A DNA stretch of 64,000 nucleotides from Siphonodentalium dalli (Eukaryota > Mollusca > Scaphopoda > Gadilida > Siphonodentaliidae). Positions 32,787-43,372 of the stretch are shown here, in pieces; within the stretch, counting starts at the first letter, position 1; each line of letters opens with the position of its first letter. The notes under the pieces were generated by a model. That model was not told where the DNA came from and ran no database searches. It saw only the letters and a list, made by a program, of their open reading frames with translations. Where the stretch lies: the NCBI GenBank assembly GCA_032622095.1, contig CP136068.1, positions 51,640,443-51,704,442 on the forward strand, read 5' to 3'. The position numbers and the translations under genes are program-made.

Positions 32787-32963
32787 TTTTGGTTGTTGAG
32801 TCGTTTCCGGCCGAAGGCCGGGTAGGATGGTCGGACTGCAGTGTGCAAGTCCCTTCACCCTTTCTTGATATGTTCGATGGGGATCGATCTTGTGGCTGTC
32901 GTGGTTACTGTGGTTGGAGGCAAAGCGGCGGAAGTATGGTGGAGTCGTCATGTGCTGTCGAGG

Positions 32964-35753
32964 TTATATGGGTCTGTCTGTTGCGTCTAGTTGTAGGATG
33001 GACTTTGTCTTTTTCGTGGTGAGTAGTTGATTTCTGACTTGTAGTTCTAGGAGGAGTGGGCTGTTGTCTAGTCGGGATAGTGTCATGTTTCTGAGATCCA
33101 TCAGTCTTTGCTTGATTGTAGGTATGTTCGCTGCGTCGTGGAGGGCGTTGATCGGTGTCCATGGTGGTTGGCGGAGCGCGATGCGGAGGGCTAGGTTTTG
33201 GACTTTCTGTAGTTTTTCAATGTATGTCTTTGGGGCTGCTGTGAGGACGGCAGCACCGTACTCCATGACTGGTCGGACGTAGATTTGGTAGAGGTTGATG
33301 AGGGTTTGGCTGTTGGTTCCCCAGTCTGTTCCCAGGAGGCATCGTAGTAGATTTGTTCTTTTTCGAGCTTTATCGGCTATCTTGTTGATGTGAGGGATGA
33401 AGGTCATTTGCTGGTCTAGTGTTATTCCTAGTAGGATCGCTTGGTTGGATGGTTGGATTGTCTCGTTGTCTATCTTGATGTCGATGGATTGTGTTGTTTT
33501 TCTTCTGTGGAATATGATGAGTTGGGTCTTTTTGGCGTTGAGTTTAATTCTCCATTTTGAGCACCATGTTGATAGGTCGTCGAGTGTCTTTTGTAGTCTT
33601 TTCTGTAGGATTCGAGGGTTTGTATGAGTCGTCCAGAGTCCTAGGTCGTCGGCGAACTGTGATATTTCAACGTTGTTTCTCTTGTCTATGGGTAGGTCGT
33701 TGGCGTAGATTAAGAAGAGGAGTGGGCTTAGTACTGATCCTTGTGGTGTTCCGGCGCGTAGGTGGACTGGGTTTGATGTTTCGTTGTTGATGCGGACGCT
33801 GAGTTGACGGTCTTGAAGGAATGAAGAGATGAGGCGTGTGTATTTTCTTGCAAGGTTGAGGTGGCTGATCTTGTATCGGAGGCCGTCGTGCCATACTGAG
33901 TCGAAGGCTTTTTCTACGTCTAGGAAGACTGCGCCTGTTGTCCAGTTTTTTCCTAGGGATAGTCGGACGTCTTCTGCTATTCTGATGATGTGTTCTATGC
34001 CCTCTTTTCCTTGTCGGTAACCGCGCTGCCATGGGTTGAAAAAGTTGGAGGAATCTAGGTGGTCTCGGAGTCTGCTGCTGATTATTCTCTCGAAGAGTTT
34101 TCCTGTACATTGAAGAAGGCTGATGGGTCGGTAGTTGCTAGGGATGGATCGGTCTTTGTCTGGCTTTGGGATCATTACTCCTACTGCTGTTTTCCATGCT
34201 GTTGGGAAGTATCCAATGGTTAGGCATGCGTTGAAGAGTAACAGTAGTCTGGCGAAGAAGGCTGGTGGAGCTTGTCGAAGTATTGAGTAGGTGATGCTGT
34301 CGTTGCCTGGAGCTGAATTGTTTTTTCCCTTCTTTAGATTGGATATTATCTCTTCGTGTGTGATGGGTGATGCAATGGGAAAGACTTCATCCAGGTCGCT
34401 GTCGGTGTTGTTTAGTGGTTGGAAGAGGTCTGGATTGTCTTTGATGTGGTTTTCAACGGTCGTTTTGAAGTTGTCGTCGTATGCTGCGCCTTGGTGGGTG
34501 TTGTGGATCATTTTTAGATTTTCTGCAAAGGTCTCTGCTTTTTCGTTGTCTCCTGAGGTAAGGTTTCCGTCTGGTTTTTTTAGGGGTTTTTCCGTTTTGT
34601 TGTTGGTTGTTCCGGTGCCGGTTAGGGTTTTGAATGTTTTCCAGAAGTTTTTGTTCATTTTCATGTTGCCGAGTTCTGTTGTTGCTCGCTGCCAGGATTC
34701 AGATTTTTCTTTTTTCACTGCTGCTTTGACTTGTTTGTTCATAGAGTTGTAGAGATGTTTGTAGTGGGGGTCTCCTGGATTTTTCTGCTGGAGTCTTCGT
34801 AGTTTTCGTTTTAGTCGGATCATGTTGAGGGTTTCCGGCGAGACTCGCCATGCTGTGGTGTTGACTAGTTGTTTCGGGCATGCTATGTCTAGGGCGGAGT
34901 CTATGGTTTTTGAGAGCTGTTGGCATGTAGTGTCGATGTTGGTTGTTGTCGTGATGGATGGGGTGTCTATGTTGTCGGTGATGTGTTGTCGGAAGAGGTC
35001 CCAGTTGGCTTTTTTGAGGTTGCGGCGCATAGTTTTCTGGTGTCGATCTACGCTGGCGTTGCTGATCTTGATGTGGAGGGGTAGATGGTCGCTGGAGATG
35101 TCGTCTCCTACTTGGCACTGGAATCCTTTTGTGGTGATGGAAGGGGTGGCGATGGCTAGGTCAAGGATGTCCCATGTGTTGGTTGGAGCGTGGCAATGTG
35201 TTGGTTCGTCTTCGTGGTTCAATATGATTAGATCTAAGTCTTCGATGATGTCAAACATTCGGTCGCCGTTAGTGTTCGTCAGGTTGCAGCCGTAGATGGT
35301 GTGTTTCGCGTTGTAATCTCCGATGAAAATGCATTGTCGATGTGTAGATGTGAAGCGGTTGAAGGAGGATCTGTTGAGTTCTGTGGATGGTGGGTTGTAT
35401 GTAGCTACGATGGCAGTCTTGATGCCACGTATGGTTATCTCGACTGCCAGGGTCTCTTCGTCTATGTCTTCTGTGTTCAGCATGGCGTGTTTCAGGTCTT
35501 TGTGTATGAGTAATGCAACACCTCCCCCCTGGGAGTTCCGGTCTCGGCGCGCGATTTTGTAATTAGTGAAGGTGATCCGGCTATTGTCGTCGAGCTTGGT
35601 CTCATTAATGGCGATTATATCTGGTTGATGGTCGGTGATGTATTCTTGTAAGATTTGGCGCTTGTGTGTTAATCCGTTGATGTTTATGTGGAGCAGGTGC
35701 AACAGGCAATCAGGCGATTTCCTGTTGTTCTTAGAGTGAGTCGTGTCAGCCAT
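32964..35753 (-). CDS. Retrotransposon ORF2: AP endonuclease + reverse transcriptase
   Basis: 929 aa from the ATG at 35753; an in-frame GTG 45 codons upstream overlaps ORF1 and is less likely. The AP-type endonuclease occupies the first ~230 residues, with INETKL (~50), GDYNAKH (~145) and SDHLP (~221). This domain nicks target DNA to prime reverse transcription. RT follows: GKNNSAPGNDSIT (~476), PKPDKDRSIPSNYRPISLL (~529), DVEKAFD (~612), AGTPQGSVLSPLLF (~667) and catalytic FADD (~700). The C-terminal part contains VRPVMEYGAAVLTAAPKTYI, as in Jockey-like elements. No RNase H domain and no stops or frameshifts are seen. All recognised catalytic motifs are intact. It is separated from ORF1 by 43 nt, so translation may use reinitiation. 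Confidence 0.96.
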   Translation of the reverse strand: MADTTHSKNNRKSPDCLLHLLHININGLTHKRQILQEYITDHQPDIIAINETKLDDNSRITFTNYKIARRDRNSQGGGVALLIHKDLKHAMLNTEDIDEETLAVEITIRGIKTAIVATYNPPSTELNRSSFNRFTSTHRQCIFIGDYNAKHTIYGCNLTNTNGDRMFDIIEDLDLIILNHEDEPTHCHAPTNTWDILDLAIATPSITTKGFQCQVGDDISSDHLPLHIKISNASVDRHQKTMRRNLKKANWDLFRQHITDNIDTPSITTTTNIDTTCQQLSKTIDSALDIACPKQLVNTTAWRVSPETLNMIRLKRKLRRLQQKNPGDPHYKHLYNSMNKQVKAAVKKEKSESWQRATTELGNMKMNKNFWKTFKTLTGTGTTNNKTEKPLKKPDGNLTSGDNEKAETFAENLKMIHNTHQGAAYDDNFKTTVENHIKDNPDLFQPLNNTDSDLDEVFPIASPITHEEIISNLKKGKNNSAPGNDSITYSILRQAPPAFFARLLLLFNACLTIGYFPTAWKTAVGVMIPKPDKDRSIPSNYRPISLLQCTGKLFERIISSRLRDHLDSSNFFNPWQRGYRQGKEGIEHIIRIAEDVRLSLGKNWTTGAVFLDVEKAFDSVWHDGLRYKISHLNLARKYTRLISSFLQDRQLSVRINNETSNPVHLRAGTPQGSVLSPLLFLIYANDLPIDKRNNVEISQFADDLGLWTTHTNPRILQKRLQKTLDDLSTWCSKWRIKLNAKKTQLIIFHRRKTTQSIDIKIDNETIQPSNQAILLGITLDQQMTFIPHINKIADKARKRTNLLRCLLGTDWGTNSQTLINLYQIYVRPVMEYGAAVLTAAPKTYIEKLQKVQNLALRIALRQPPWTPINALHDAANIPTIKQRLMDLRNMTLSRLDNSPLLLELQVRNQLLTTKKTKSILQLDATDRPI

Positions 35754-35796
35754 TGTAGGTGTGAGAGTTGAGTCTTGTTTTGGCGTTAGTGTTGTT

Positions 35797-37533
35797 TTAG
35801 CGTCTGAATGTGAATTGCTGTATGGCTTCCGCGCTGAGTTGGGTTCTGTAAAAGGTGTTAACGGCTTCGCTGACGTGTTGGCTGACACTTCTGTTTGTAT
35901 CTTGTTTGTTTTCGACTGGTTCTGTCAGGACTTTGACTAATGATGCTGTTAGTACCGCGGCGAGCTTGAGTGTGTCTGTGATTTCTGCTGGCTTGCTTGT
36001 GGCTGCTGCGTATGTCAGTTTCTTAGTTTCTTTTGTTGTGACTTCTTGTTTGTATATTCTGCATCCTTTGTAGGCTGAGTGATGGTCGTTGTCGCAATTG
36101 GCACACCTTCTTATGTTAGCGGTGCAGTCTTGATGTTTATGGTTTCCCGCGCAGTTCTTGCATACGATGCTGTTGTTTTTACAAAATTCTGCCGTGTGGT
36201 TGAATTTCTGACATTTGTAACACTGGGTCACGTGGGGATGCTCTCGGAATTCTGTGACTTTGTATCTGTTGATGTTGGATCCTAGACGGACTCCCTTCAT
36301 CAGTTGTTGCTTTGATTCGTTGTCAGGGCATGTTACTTTTACTTTCCAGGTAGGTTGGTCGGTGTGTGCGCTTTTGAATCGTTGGATCTGGAATTTGCTC
36401 CCGATATCCCGCTGTATCTCATCCTCTGTTATTGTGGGGGGAACCCCACTGATAACAGCCCGGTGAGTTACTTGGTTAGATCGGTTGCTCCCGTGAGTGA
36501 GCCGGAATGTTGTGTTGGTCTGTTTGAAGATCGGTAATTCTTTGGCTTTGGTTAGGAGGTAGTGTTTAGTTTCTTCGTTTTGTGGGTATATCAGGATGGT
36601 TCCGGCTTTGGTTGTTGATATTCTTATTGGGTATTTGGTTGTGATGGCGCCTTGGAGGAAATACGGGCTTTGCTTCATTTCTTCCGTCATATTTTCAGCT
36701 ATGAGGGTGTCTCGTCTTTTCTGGTTGTTGTGGTTGGCTGGCTTGGTCGTTTGGGTGGTATGATGACTGTTGTGACTGGCTGGATTGTTCGGTTGCTTGG
36801 AGGGCAGGTTGTCGATCTCTGCTGCATCTTCTTTTCGTTTTTTATGTGGAGTATTTAGTGGGCTGATCATTTCAGGAATGTCGTGTACTTGTCGTTGGCG
36901 TTTCTTATTTCTGGAGTAGATCGTGGCGAAGTCGGAGTCAGAAATGTCTTGGTCGGTTGAGGTTTGGATGTCTGTTGCGTTAGTCATGTGGATGTCTTTT
37001 ATTTCGGCCGGTTTATTGGTAGCAGTAGTGGTATTCTGAGATGTAGTGGAGGTTGATTCGCCGGTCGTGGGATTTTTTGTTGTCTTGGGTGTTTCGGCAA
37101 GTTTCGGCGTCTGTGGCATATCGGAGGTCGTGGCTTTTTCAGTTGTCTTTGGTTTATCAGAGGTCGTGTGCTTGTCTGTTGTCTTTGGTTTGTCAGATGG
37201 CTTTTGCTTGTCGGATGGCTTTTGCTTGTCGGATGGCTTTTGCTTGTCGGATGTCTTTGGCTTGTCGGAGGTCTTTGGCTGTTCGGTCGTCGATGGTTTT
37301 GGAGCTGTGTCTTTTTTCTTTTCTTTTTTGTTCGTCATCGTTTTGGTAAGGTTTCTGATGTCTTCAGATAGGTTGCTGATCTGGTGACGATTTACTACAA
37401 GTTCTGCATTCATGTTGTCGATCCGCTTTTTCAGGTCTGCGTTCTCTGATTTTAGGAAGGCTACCACGTCAAAGCCGGCGCCCTGAGAAGGGCACTGCGA
37501 CTCTGACAAAGCATTTTTGGTAAGTTGTTCCAT
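35797..37533 (-). CDS. Retrotransposon ORF1: Gag-like RNA-binding protein with three CCHC knuckles
   Basis: 578 aa. Order: possible coiled coil (residues ~25-65); Lys/Thr/Pro-rich linker (70-180) with repeats of SDKQKP/TSDKPK at ~89-130; basic patch NKKRQRQ (~209); RRM/PRE-C2HC-like region (~300-430, with THRAVISGVPPTITEDEI); then three zinc knuckles at 438-451 (CX2CX4HX4C), 458-470 (CX2CX3HX4C) and 477-491. Such proteins bind element RNA and form RNPs. The linker repeats are encoded by a local tandem repeat at about 37190-37275. No disruptions were seen. Confidence 0.94.
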   Translation of the reverse strand: MEQLTKNALSESQCPSQGAGFDVVAFLKSENADLKKRIDNMNAELVVNRHQISNLSEDIRNLTKTMTNKKEKKKDTAPKPSTTEQPKTSDKPKTSDKQKPSDKQKPSDKQKPSDKPKTTDKHTTSDKPKTTEKATTSDMPQTPKLAETPKTTKNPTTGESTSTTSQNTTTATNKPAEIKDIHMTNATDIQTSTDQDISDSDFATIYSRNKKRQRQVHDIPEMISPLNTPHKKRKEDAAEIDNLPSKQPNNPASHNSHHTTQTTKPANHNNQKRRDTLIAENMTEEMKQSPYFLQGAITTKYPIRISTTKAGTILIYPQNEETKHYLLTKAKELPIFKQTNTTFRLTHGSNRSNQVTHRAVISGVPPTITEDEIQRDIGSKFQIQRFKSAHTDQPTWKVKVTCPDNESKQQLMKGVRLGSNINRYKVTEFREHPHVTQCYKCQKFNHTAEFCKNNSIVCKNCAGNHKHQDCTANIRRCANCDNDHHSAYKGCRIYKQEVTTKETKKLTYAAATSKPAEITDTLKLAAVLTASLVKVLTEPVENKQDTNRSVSQHVSEAVNTFYRTQLSAEAIQQFTFRR

Positions 37534-37683
37534 AGTTTGGCAATTTATAAAGTTTTACTCTTTAAAGTAATCAGGTTACTTGTGAAGTTAGCAATATTTA
37601 TAAGATTTTCCTGAGAGTGCTGCTGACTCGATGAGATGTTCCTGTCCTGATGACTGATGACTGATGGATGGATGGAAATGATG

Positions 37684-37696
37684 CTGATGATTTGGT
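37684..37696. repeat. Target-site duplication, promoter-side copy (H2A)
   Basis: CTGATGATTTGGT. On the minus strand it reads ACCAAATCATCAG and lies 23-35 nt downstream of the first T of the H2A TATA-like box, so it spans the expected start site. Confidence 0.93.
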
Positions 37697-37916
37697 CGAA
37701 AGTTGGAAAATATTTAAACCAAAATACGGATCGACCTAGTTATTTACACGTTTTCACCGAAGTCCGCGCGCGCGCAGGACGGTAAAGTGCTTTGTTGTGT
37801 GTAATTGGGTTAGACTTGCGATCGCGCGCGTCTCTTAAAAGGGAATTTTTTCAAAAAAAATTTGTATTCATTTTCTGTTCATCGAATCTCTCGATCGCAC
37901 TGAGAAAAACTTAATC
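37697..37916. promoter_or_regulatory. Two-way H2A/H2B promoter, units 1/2 (H2A side drives into retrotransposon)
   Basis: The H2A TATA-like TTTAAATA (minus, 37718-37711) now faces the retrotransposon's 5' end. The H2B TTAAAAG (37835-37841) still serves H2B of unit 2. Between them lie CCGCGCGCGCGCAGG and GATCGCGCGCGTC. Confidence 0.72.
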
Positions 37917-38288
37917 ATGCCACCCAAAGCAGGAAGCAAAGGAGCCAAAAAGGCCACCAAGACCCAGAAGCCGTCAACGGCCGGCACAAAGAAGAGGAAA
38001 CGAAAAAGGAAGGAATCCTACGGAATCTACATCTACAAAGTCTTGAAACAGGTGCACCCAGACACCGGTGTCAGCAGCAAAGCCATGTCCATCATGAACA
38101 GCTTTGTCAACGACATCTTTGAGAGGATCGCAGCTGAGGCATCAAGACTGGCCCACTACAACAAACGATCCACCATCACCTCCCGAGAGGTCCAGACCGC
38201 CGTCAGACTTCTTCTCCCAGGTGAATTGGCCAAGCACGCCGTCTCTGAGGGCACCAAGGCCGTCACCAAGTACACCAGCAGCAAGTAA
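37917..38288 (+). CDS. H2B: Histone H2B, unit 2
   Basis: 123 aa, identical to the unit 1 protein. Its promoter is intact, with the retrotransposon's 5' end lying beyond the shared promoter. Confidence 0.99.
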   Translation: MPPKAGSKGAKKATKTQKPSTAGTKKRKRKRKESYGIYIYKVLKQVHPDTGVSSKAMSIMNSFVNDIFERIAAEASRLAHYNKRSTITSREVQTAVRLLLPGELAKHAVSEGTKAVTKYTSSK

Positions 38289-38320
38289 ACTGTTTGCATA
38301 CAGATTTACACACAAAAAAC

Positions 38321-38336
38321 GGCCCTTTTCAGGGCC
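38321..38336 (+). terminator. Histone 3' stem-loop, H2B unit 2
   Basis: Intact GGCCCTTTTCAGGGCC. Confidence 0.97.
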
Positions 38337-38972
38337 ACCCAAATCTTCCAAAAAGAGTTACTCTAAACATTGCTATATCCCTCTCCCTCTCCCTGCCTCC
38401 CTCCCTCCCTCCCTCCATCCATCCCAACACATATAATCTCAAATAACTTTAGGCAATGAAACAAAAACAAATTTGAGAAAATCCATATGGTATAATGGAG
38501 TATTACATGCTAACATATACGCTAACATATAAACTGTATATATGCACATATTTGTATATATATATATAACACACTTGTCATTGTGTGTACACAATTTAAT
38601 AACATGTGATATTTCTCCTCTCCTCTATTTGTTTATTCATTAATATATTCGTACAGTTTTCATAATGTTAAACAATATGCACCCCCCCCCCAACCCCACT
38701 GACAGAGTCCCATCAATCGGCGACGTTATATATTGCATATATATCGTCTAAATGAATATGCATCCTACAAACCTAGATTGTTTTGCATTTACTTTAATGC
38801 ATCATCTGTATAAATGTAACATTTGAATGAATGAATGAATGAATGAATGAATGAATGAATGAATGAATGAATGAATGAATGAATGAATGAATGAATAAAT
38901 GTGCCTACAGTTTCCATGATTTGTTGCAAATATATAGCAATTTTTAGAGTAACTCTTTTTGAAAAATTTGGT

Positions 38973-38988
38973 GGCCCTGAAAAGGGCC
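38973..38988 (-). terminator. Histone 3' stem-loop, H4 unit 2
   Basis: Intact stem-loop on the minus strand. Confidence 0.97.
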
Positions 38989-39026
38989 GTTGTTTTTGAA
39001 GCTGGGTGCTTCGTCTGTAGAGGCGT

Positions 39027-39421
<395 letters not shown>

Positions 39422-41141
39422 GGGCGTAATGCAACGCACTTGTTTTTTCTGAAATCTTATAACTGACTGACCTGATTACTCCAATTGTAGCGCCAGCGCA
39501 TGGATTGCTGACGTCTGCGCAGGAATGTTGAATGAATACAGAAAAGGCGGGAGAGATGAATCGAAGATTTTTAGGTAAATATAAATCGGAGGTTATTGTT
39601 CTGTTGTCAATGTGTAATTTACCCATCAAGTGCAGTGTTCGGTTTGTCAAACTTGAGTACGTATGTGACATAAAGAGATTTTTTGAGCAGATCAATTTTC
39701 TCGTCTTTATTGTAATAACGTAAGCGTCAACCAACGTCAAAACGTAAATACTGTATACGTACGTAGAGTAACGTCGCATTGACTGACTGCAAAAAAGGAA
39801 AAATATGCATTCTTAAATATTTTAGTTACTTGTTAATAATTTGTTACATATGCATGTATATAGCACAGCATTGCAGAAAACAAACATCGTAATTGCCAAT
39901 ACACCAGAACCATCAACAAATGAATAATCATACGAAGAAGACCGGAAAACGCTAAAATAAAAGAGATGACGAATGGTAACCAGAGACGTGGCGACAGGGG
40001 CGACAGGGGTGGGGGGTTTGTGTCTGACCCCCCCCCCCCCCCCCCAACTTTGGTCAAAATTTTCAACAGTTGGAAATTTCATACCTGCCAAAACATTAGT
40101 TGGAAATTTCATACCTGCCTGTTTTTGGACCAATATTTGCATATTTTCCTATTTTTGGTCAAAAGTTTGGACTGGACTGAAATGGTCATCAGTGGGATAT
40201 TTTCCAACCTTAGGGGGGGGGGGGGTGTCAGGTTTGAAATTTCCAACTCTAAGAAGACTTGAGGCTAGTCTAGATGCTAGGATTTTGCGATTTTCTTGTT
40301 CAGATTTCAAAATTTTCCTCCCCCGTGGCCGGCCAATACAAAACTGCTAATTAGTTTAACAGAACAATATTTTACTACATTTGGTCAAACTTGTGGACTG
40401 AAATGGTCATCAGTTAGTTGGAGAATTTCCCAACCTAAGAGGGAGTATGAGGTTTTAAATTTCCAACACTAGGGGAACTTCAGTTGAGGCCAGTCTAGAT
40501 GCTAGAGTCAATGAGACTCGTTCCTAGAATAAATATGATGATATATTCGTTATACGCCTGTGACACAATGAAAGAAAACGAAAAACACTGAACAAACATG
40601 CGGCACAAACTAATAGGGAATAACAGTAACTGTCGTGGAACAGTTATTCCCCTAATTGGGCGACGGATAGTAACCAGTACTCAATTGTACGCGACTGAGT
40701 TGTGTTTATGTGTTGCTATCCATTGCATGTAAGATAGTCATAAAAGCATTATCAACCAGACGAGATGTGTAGTTAGATACTTCCCCCAAAATAACATTTC
40801 AAAACAAAAATAAGTTCATTTCACAAGGAACAAGGAAGTAGATTGCTCAAGTTCTATTTAAATTAATTGCATTTTCATACACCTTTTCCGAAACTGCATT
40901 GGCTGGCTGGCCAAGTATTTATTAGGATTCTATATGATAATGCTGTTGCAGGAGCGTATGTCTTATTTGTGGGGGGGGGGGGGGAGAGAGCGGGGGCACA
41001 ACACACACACACTTGCTATGTCGAGCATGTCCTTGAATATTATTTCATGGCACAATTGTTTCATCTAAACCTATGTCATTATCTTTTATATTTCATTTTC
41101 TTAGCAATTTCGTCAAGTTTTTCTTTTTGGAAAATTTGGGT

Positions 41142-41157
41142 GGCCCTGAAAAGGGCC
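41142..41157 (-). terminator. Histone 3' stem-loop, H2A unit 2
   Basis: Intact GGCCCTTTTCAGGGCC on the minus strand. Confidence 0.97.
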
Positions 41158-41219
41158 GTTTTGTTTTGTTTGTTTTGCAGACAAGCCAAGCATTGAGATG
41201 TTGTGTGTCATCAAGATTT

Positions 41220-41594
41220 TTACTTGCTGCTCTGTGATTTCTTTGGGAGAAGAACGGCTTGGATGTTTGGCAGAACACCACCTTGGGCGATGGTGACACC
41301 AGACAACAGTTTGTTCAACTCTTCGTCGTTCCTGATGGCGAGCTGGAGATGTCTTGGTATGATTCTGCTTTTCTTGTTGTCACGAGCAGCGTTTCCTGCC
41401 AACTCGAGAACCTCAGCTGCGAGGTATTCGAGAACTGCAGCCAAGTAGACTGGAGCTCCGGCACCGACACGCTCAGCATAGTTGCCTTTTCTCAGAAGAC
41501 GATGGATTCTTCCGACGGGAAACTGGAGTCCAGCCCTTGATGATCGGGACTTTGCCTTTCCCTTTACTTTGCCACCTTTACCACGTCCAGACAT
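41220..41594 (-). CDS. H2A: Histone H2A, unit 2
   Basis: 124 aa, identical to unit 1. This copy has its own promoter and stem-loop and is the first H2A in the window expected to be normally expressed. Confidence 0.99.
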   Translation of the reverse strand: MSGRGKGGKVKGKAKSRSSRAGLQFPVGRIHRLLRKGNYAERVGAGAPVYLAAVLEYLAAEVLELAGNAARDNKKSRIIPRHLQLAIRNDEELNKLLSGVTIAQGGVLPNIQAVLLPKKSQSSK

Positions 41595-41867
41595 GATGTG
41601 AGTATTTGTTATGTTCGAAAAGACGAGAAATAGACTGATGATTTGGTCGAAAGTTGGAAAATATTTAAACCAAAATACGGATCGACCTAGTTATTTACAC
41701 GTTTTCACCGAAGTCCGCGCGCGCGCAGGACGGTAAAGTGCTTTGTTGTGTGTAATTGGGTTAGACTTGCGATCGCGCGCGTCTCTTAAAAGGGAATTTT
41801 TTCAAAAAAAATTTGTATTCATTTTCTGTTCATCGAATCTCTCGATCGCACTGAGAAAAACTTAATC
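41595..41867. promoter_or_regulatory. Two-way H2A/H2B promoter, units 2/3
   Basis: The intact 273-bp reference form. H2A TATA-like TTTAAATA (minus) is at 41669-41662 with initiator-like TCAGTC ~32 nt on. H2B TATA-like TTAAAAG is at 41786-41792 with TTCATTTT ~33 nt on. GC-rich blocks lie between the two boxes. The boxes are ~120 bp apart, so the genes probably share upstream elements and S-phase control. Confidence 0.75.
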
Positions 41868-42239
41868 ATGCCACCCAAAGCAGGAAGCAAAGGAGCCAAA
41901 AAGGCCACCAAGACCCAGAAGCCGTCAACGGCCGGCACAAAGAAGAGGAAACGAAAAAGGAAGGAATCCTACGGAATCTACATCTACAAAGTCTTGAAAC
42001 AGGTGCACCCAGACACCGGTGTCAGCAGCAAAGCCATGTCCATCATGAACAGCTTTGTCAACGACATCTTTGAGAGGATCGCAGCTGAGGCATCAAGACT
42101 GGCCCACTACAACAAACGATCCACCATCACCTCCCGAGAGGTCCAGACCGCCGTCAGACTTCTTCTCCCAGGTGAATTGGCCAAGCACGCCGTCTCTGAG
42201 GGCACCAAGGCCGTCACCAAGTACACCAGCAGCAAGTAA
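41868..42239 (+). CDS. H2B: Histone H2B, unit 3
   Basis: 123 aa, identical to the other copies. Confidence 0.99.
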   Translation: MPPKAGSKGAKKATKTQKPSTAGTKKRKRKRKESYGIYIYKVLKQVHPDTGVSSKAMSIMNSFVNDIFERIAAEASRLAHYNKRSTITSREVQTAVRLLLPGELAKHAVSEGTKAVTKYTSSK

Positions 42240-42271
42240 ACTGTTTGCATACAGATTTACACACAAAAAAC

Positions 42272-42287
42272 GGCCCTTTTCAGGGCC
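42272..42287 (+). terminator. Histone 3' stem-loop, H2B unit 3
   Basis: Intact. Confidence 0.97.
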
Positions 42288-42923
42288 ACCCAAATCTTCC
42301 AAAAAGAGTTACTCTAAACATTGCTATATCCCTCTCCCTCTCCCTGCCTCCCTCCCTCCCTCCCTCCATCCATCCCAACACATATAATCTCAAATAACTT
42401 TAGGCAATGAAACAAAAACAAATTTGAGAAAATCCATATGGTATAATGGAGTATTACATGCTAACATATACGCTAACATATAAACTGTATATATGCACAT
42501 ATTTGTATATATATATATAACACACTTGTCATTGTGTGTACACAATTTAATAACATGTGATATTTCTCCTCTCCTCTATTTGTTTATTCATTAATATATT
42601 CGTACAGTTTTCATAATGTTAAACAATATGCACCCCCCCCCCAACCCCACTGACAGAGTCCCATCAATCGGCGACGTTATATATTGCATATATATCGTCT
42701 AAATGAATATGCATCCTACAAACCTAGATTGTTTTGCATTTACTTTAATGCATCATCTGTATAAATGTAACATTTGAATGAATGAATGAATGAATGAATG
42801 AATGAATGAATGAATGAATGAATGAATGAATGAATGAATGAATGAATAAATGTGCCTACAGTTTCCATGATTTGTTGCAAATATATAGCAATTTTTAGAG
42901 TAACTCTTTTTGAAAAATTTGGT

Positions 42924-42939
42924 GGCCCTGAAAAGGGCC
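42924..42939 (-). terminator. Histone 3' stem-loop, H4 unit 3
   Basis: Intact. Confidence 0.97.
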
Positions 42940-42977
42940 GTTGTTTTTGAAGCTGGGTGCTTCGTCTGTAGAGGCGT

Positions 42978-43372
<395 letters not shown>

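Larger units (their letters stand above)
32787..37683 (-). mobile_element. Intact non-LTR retrotransposon (Jockey-like) in the H2A promoter
   Basis: A 4897-bp element on the minus strand, bounded by a 13-bp TSD. It has a 150-bp 5' UTR, ORF1 (Gag-like), a 43-nt gap, ORF2 (endonuclease + RT) and a 177-bp 3' UTR. The 3' UTR has a perfect hairpin (CCGGCC-GAA-GGCCGG at 32807-32821) and the end is CTCAACAACCAAAA. There are no LTRs and no RNase H was seen. Both ORFs are open throughout, so it looks potentially active. The 5' UTR starts CATCATTTCCATCCATCCAT followed by three ATCAGTC-like units, similar to the target sequence ATCAGTC. It lies in the same direction as H2A, with its 5' end ~35 nt from the H2A TATA-like box. 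The three CCHC knuckles and lack of RNase H fit the Jockey group; the clade is tentative. Confidence 0.95.

Noticed and set aside
33667-35118. Arg/Pro-rich minus-strand frames inside ORF2 (for example 33667-34110)
   Set aside because: Shadow frames within the intact RT ORF.
37046-37387. Plus-strand 113-codon hydrophobic repeat frame
   Set aside because: Antisense of the Lys/Thr/Pro repeat in ORF1.
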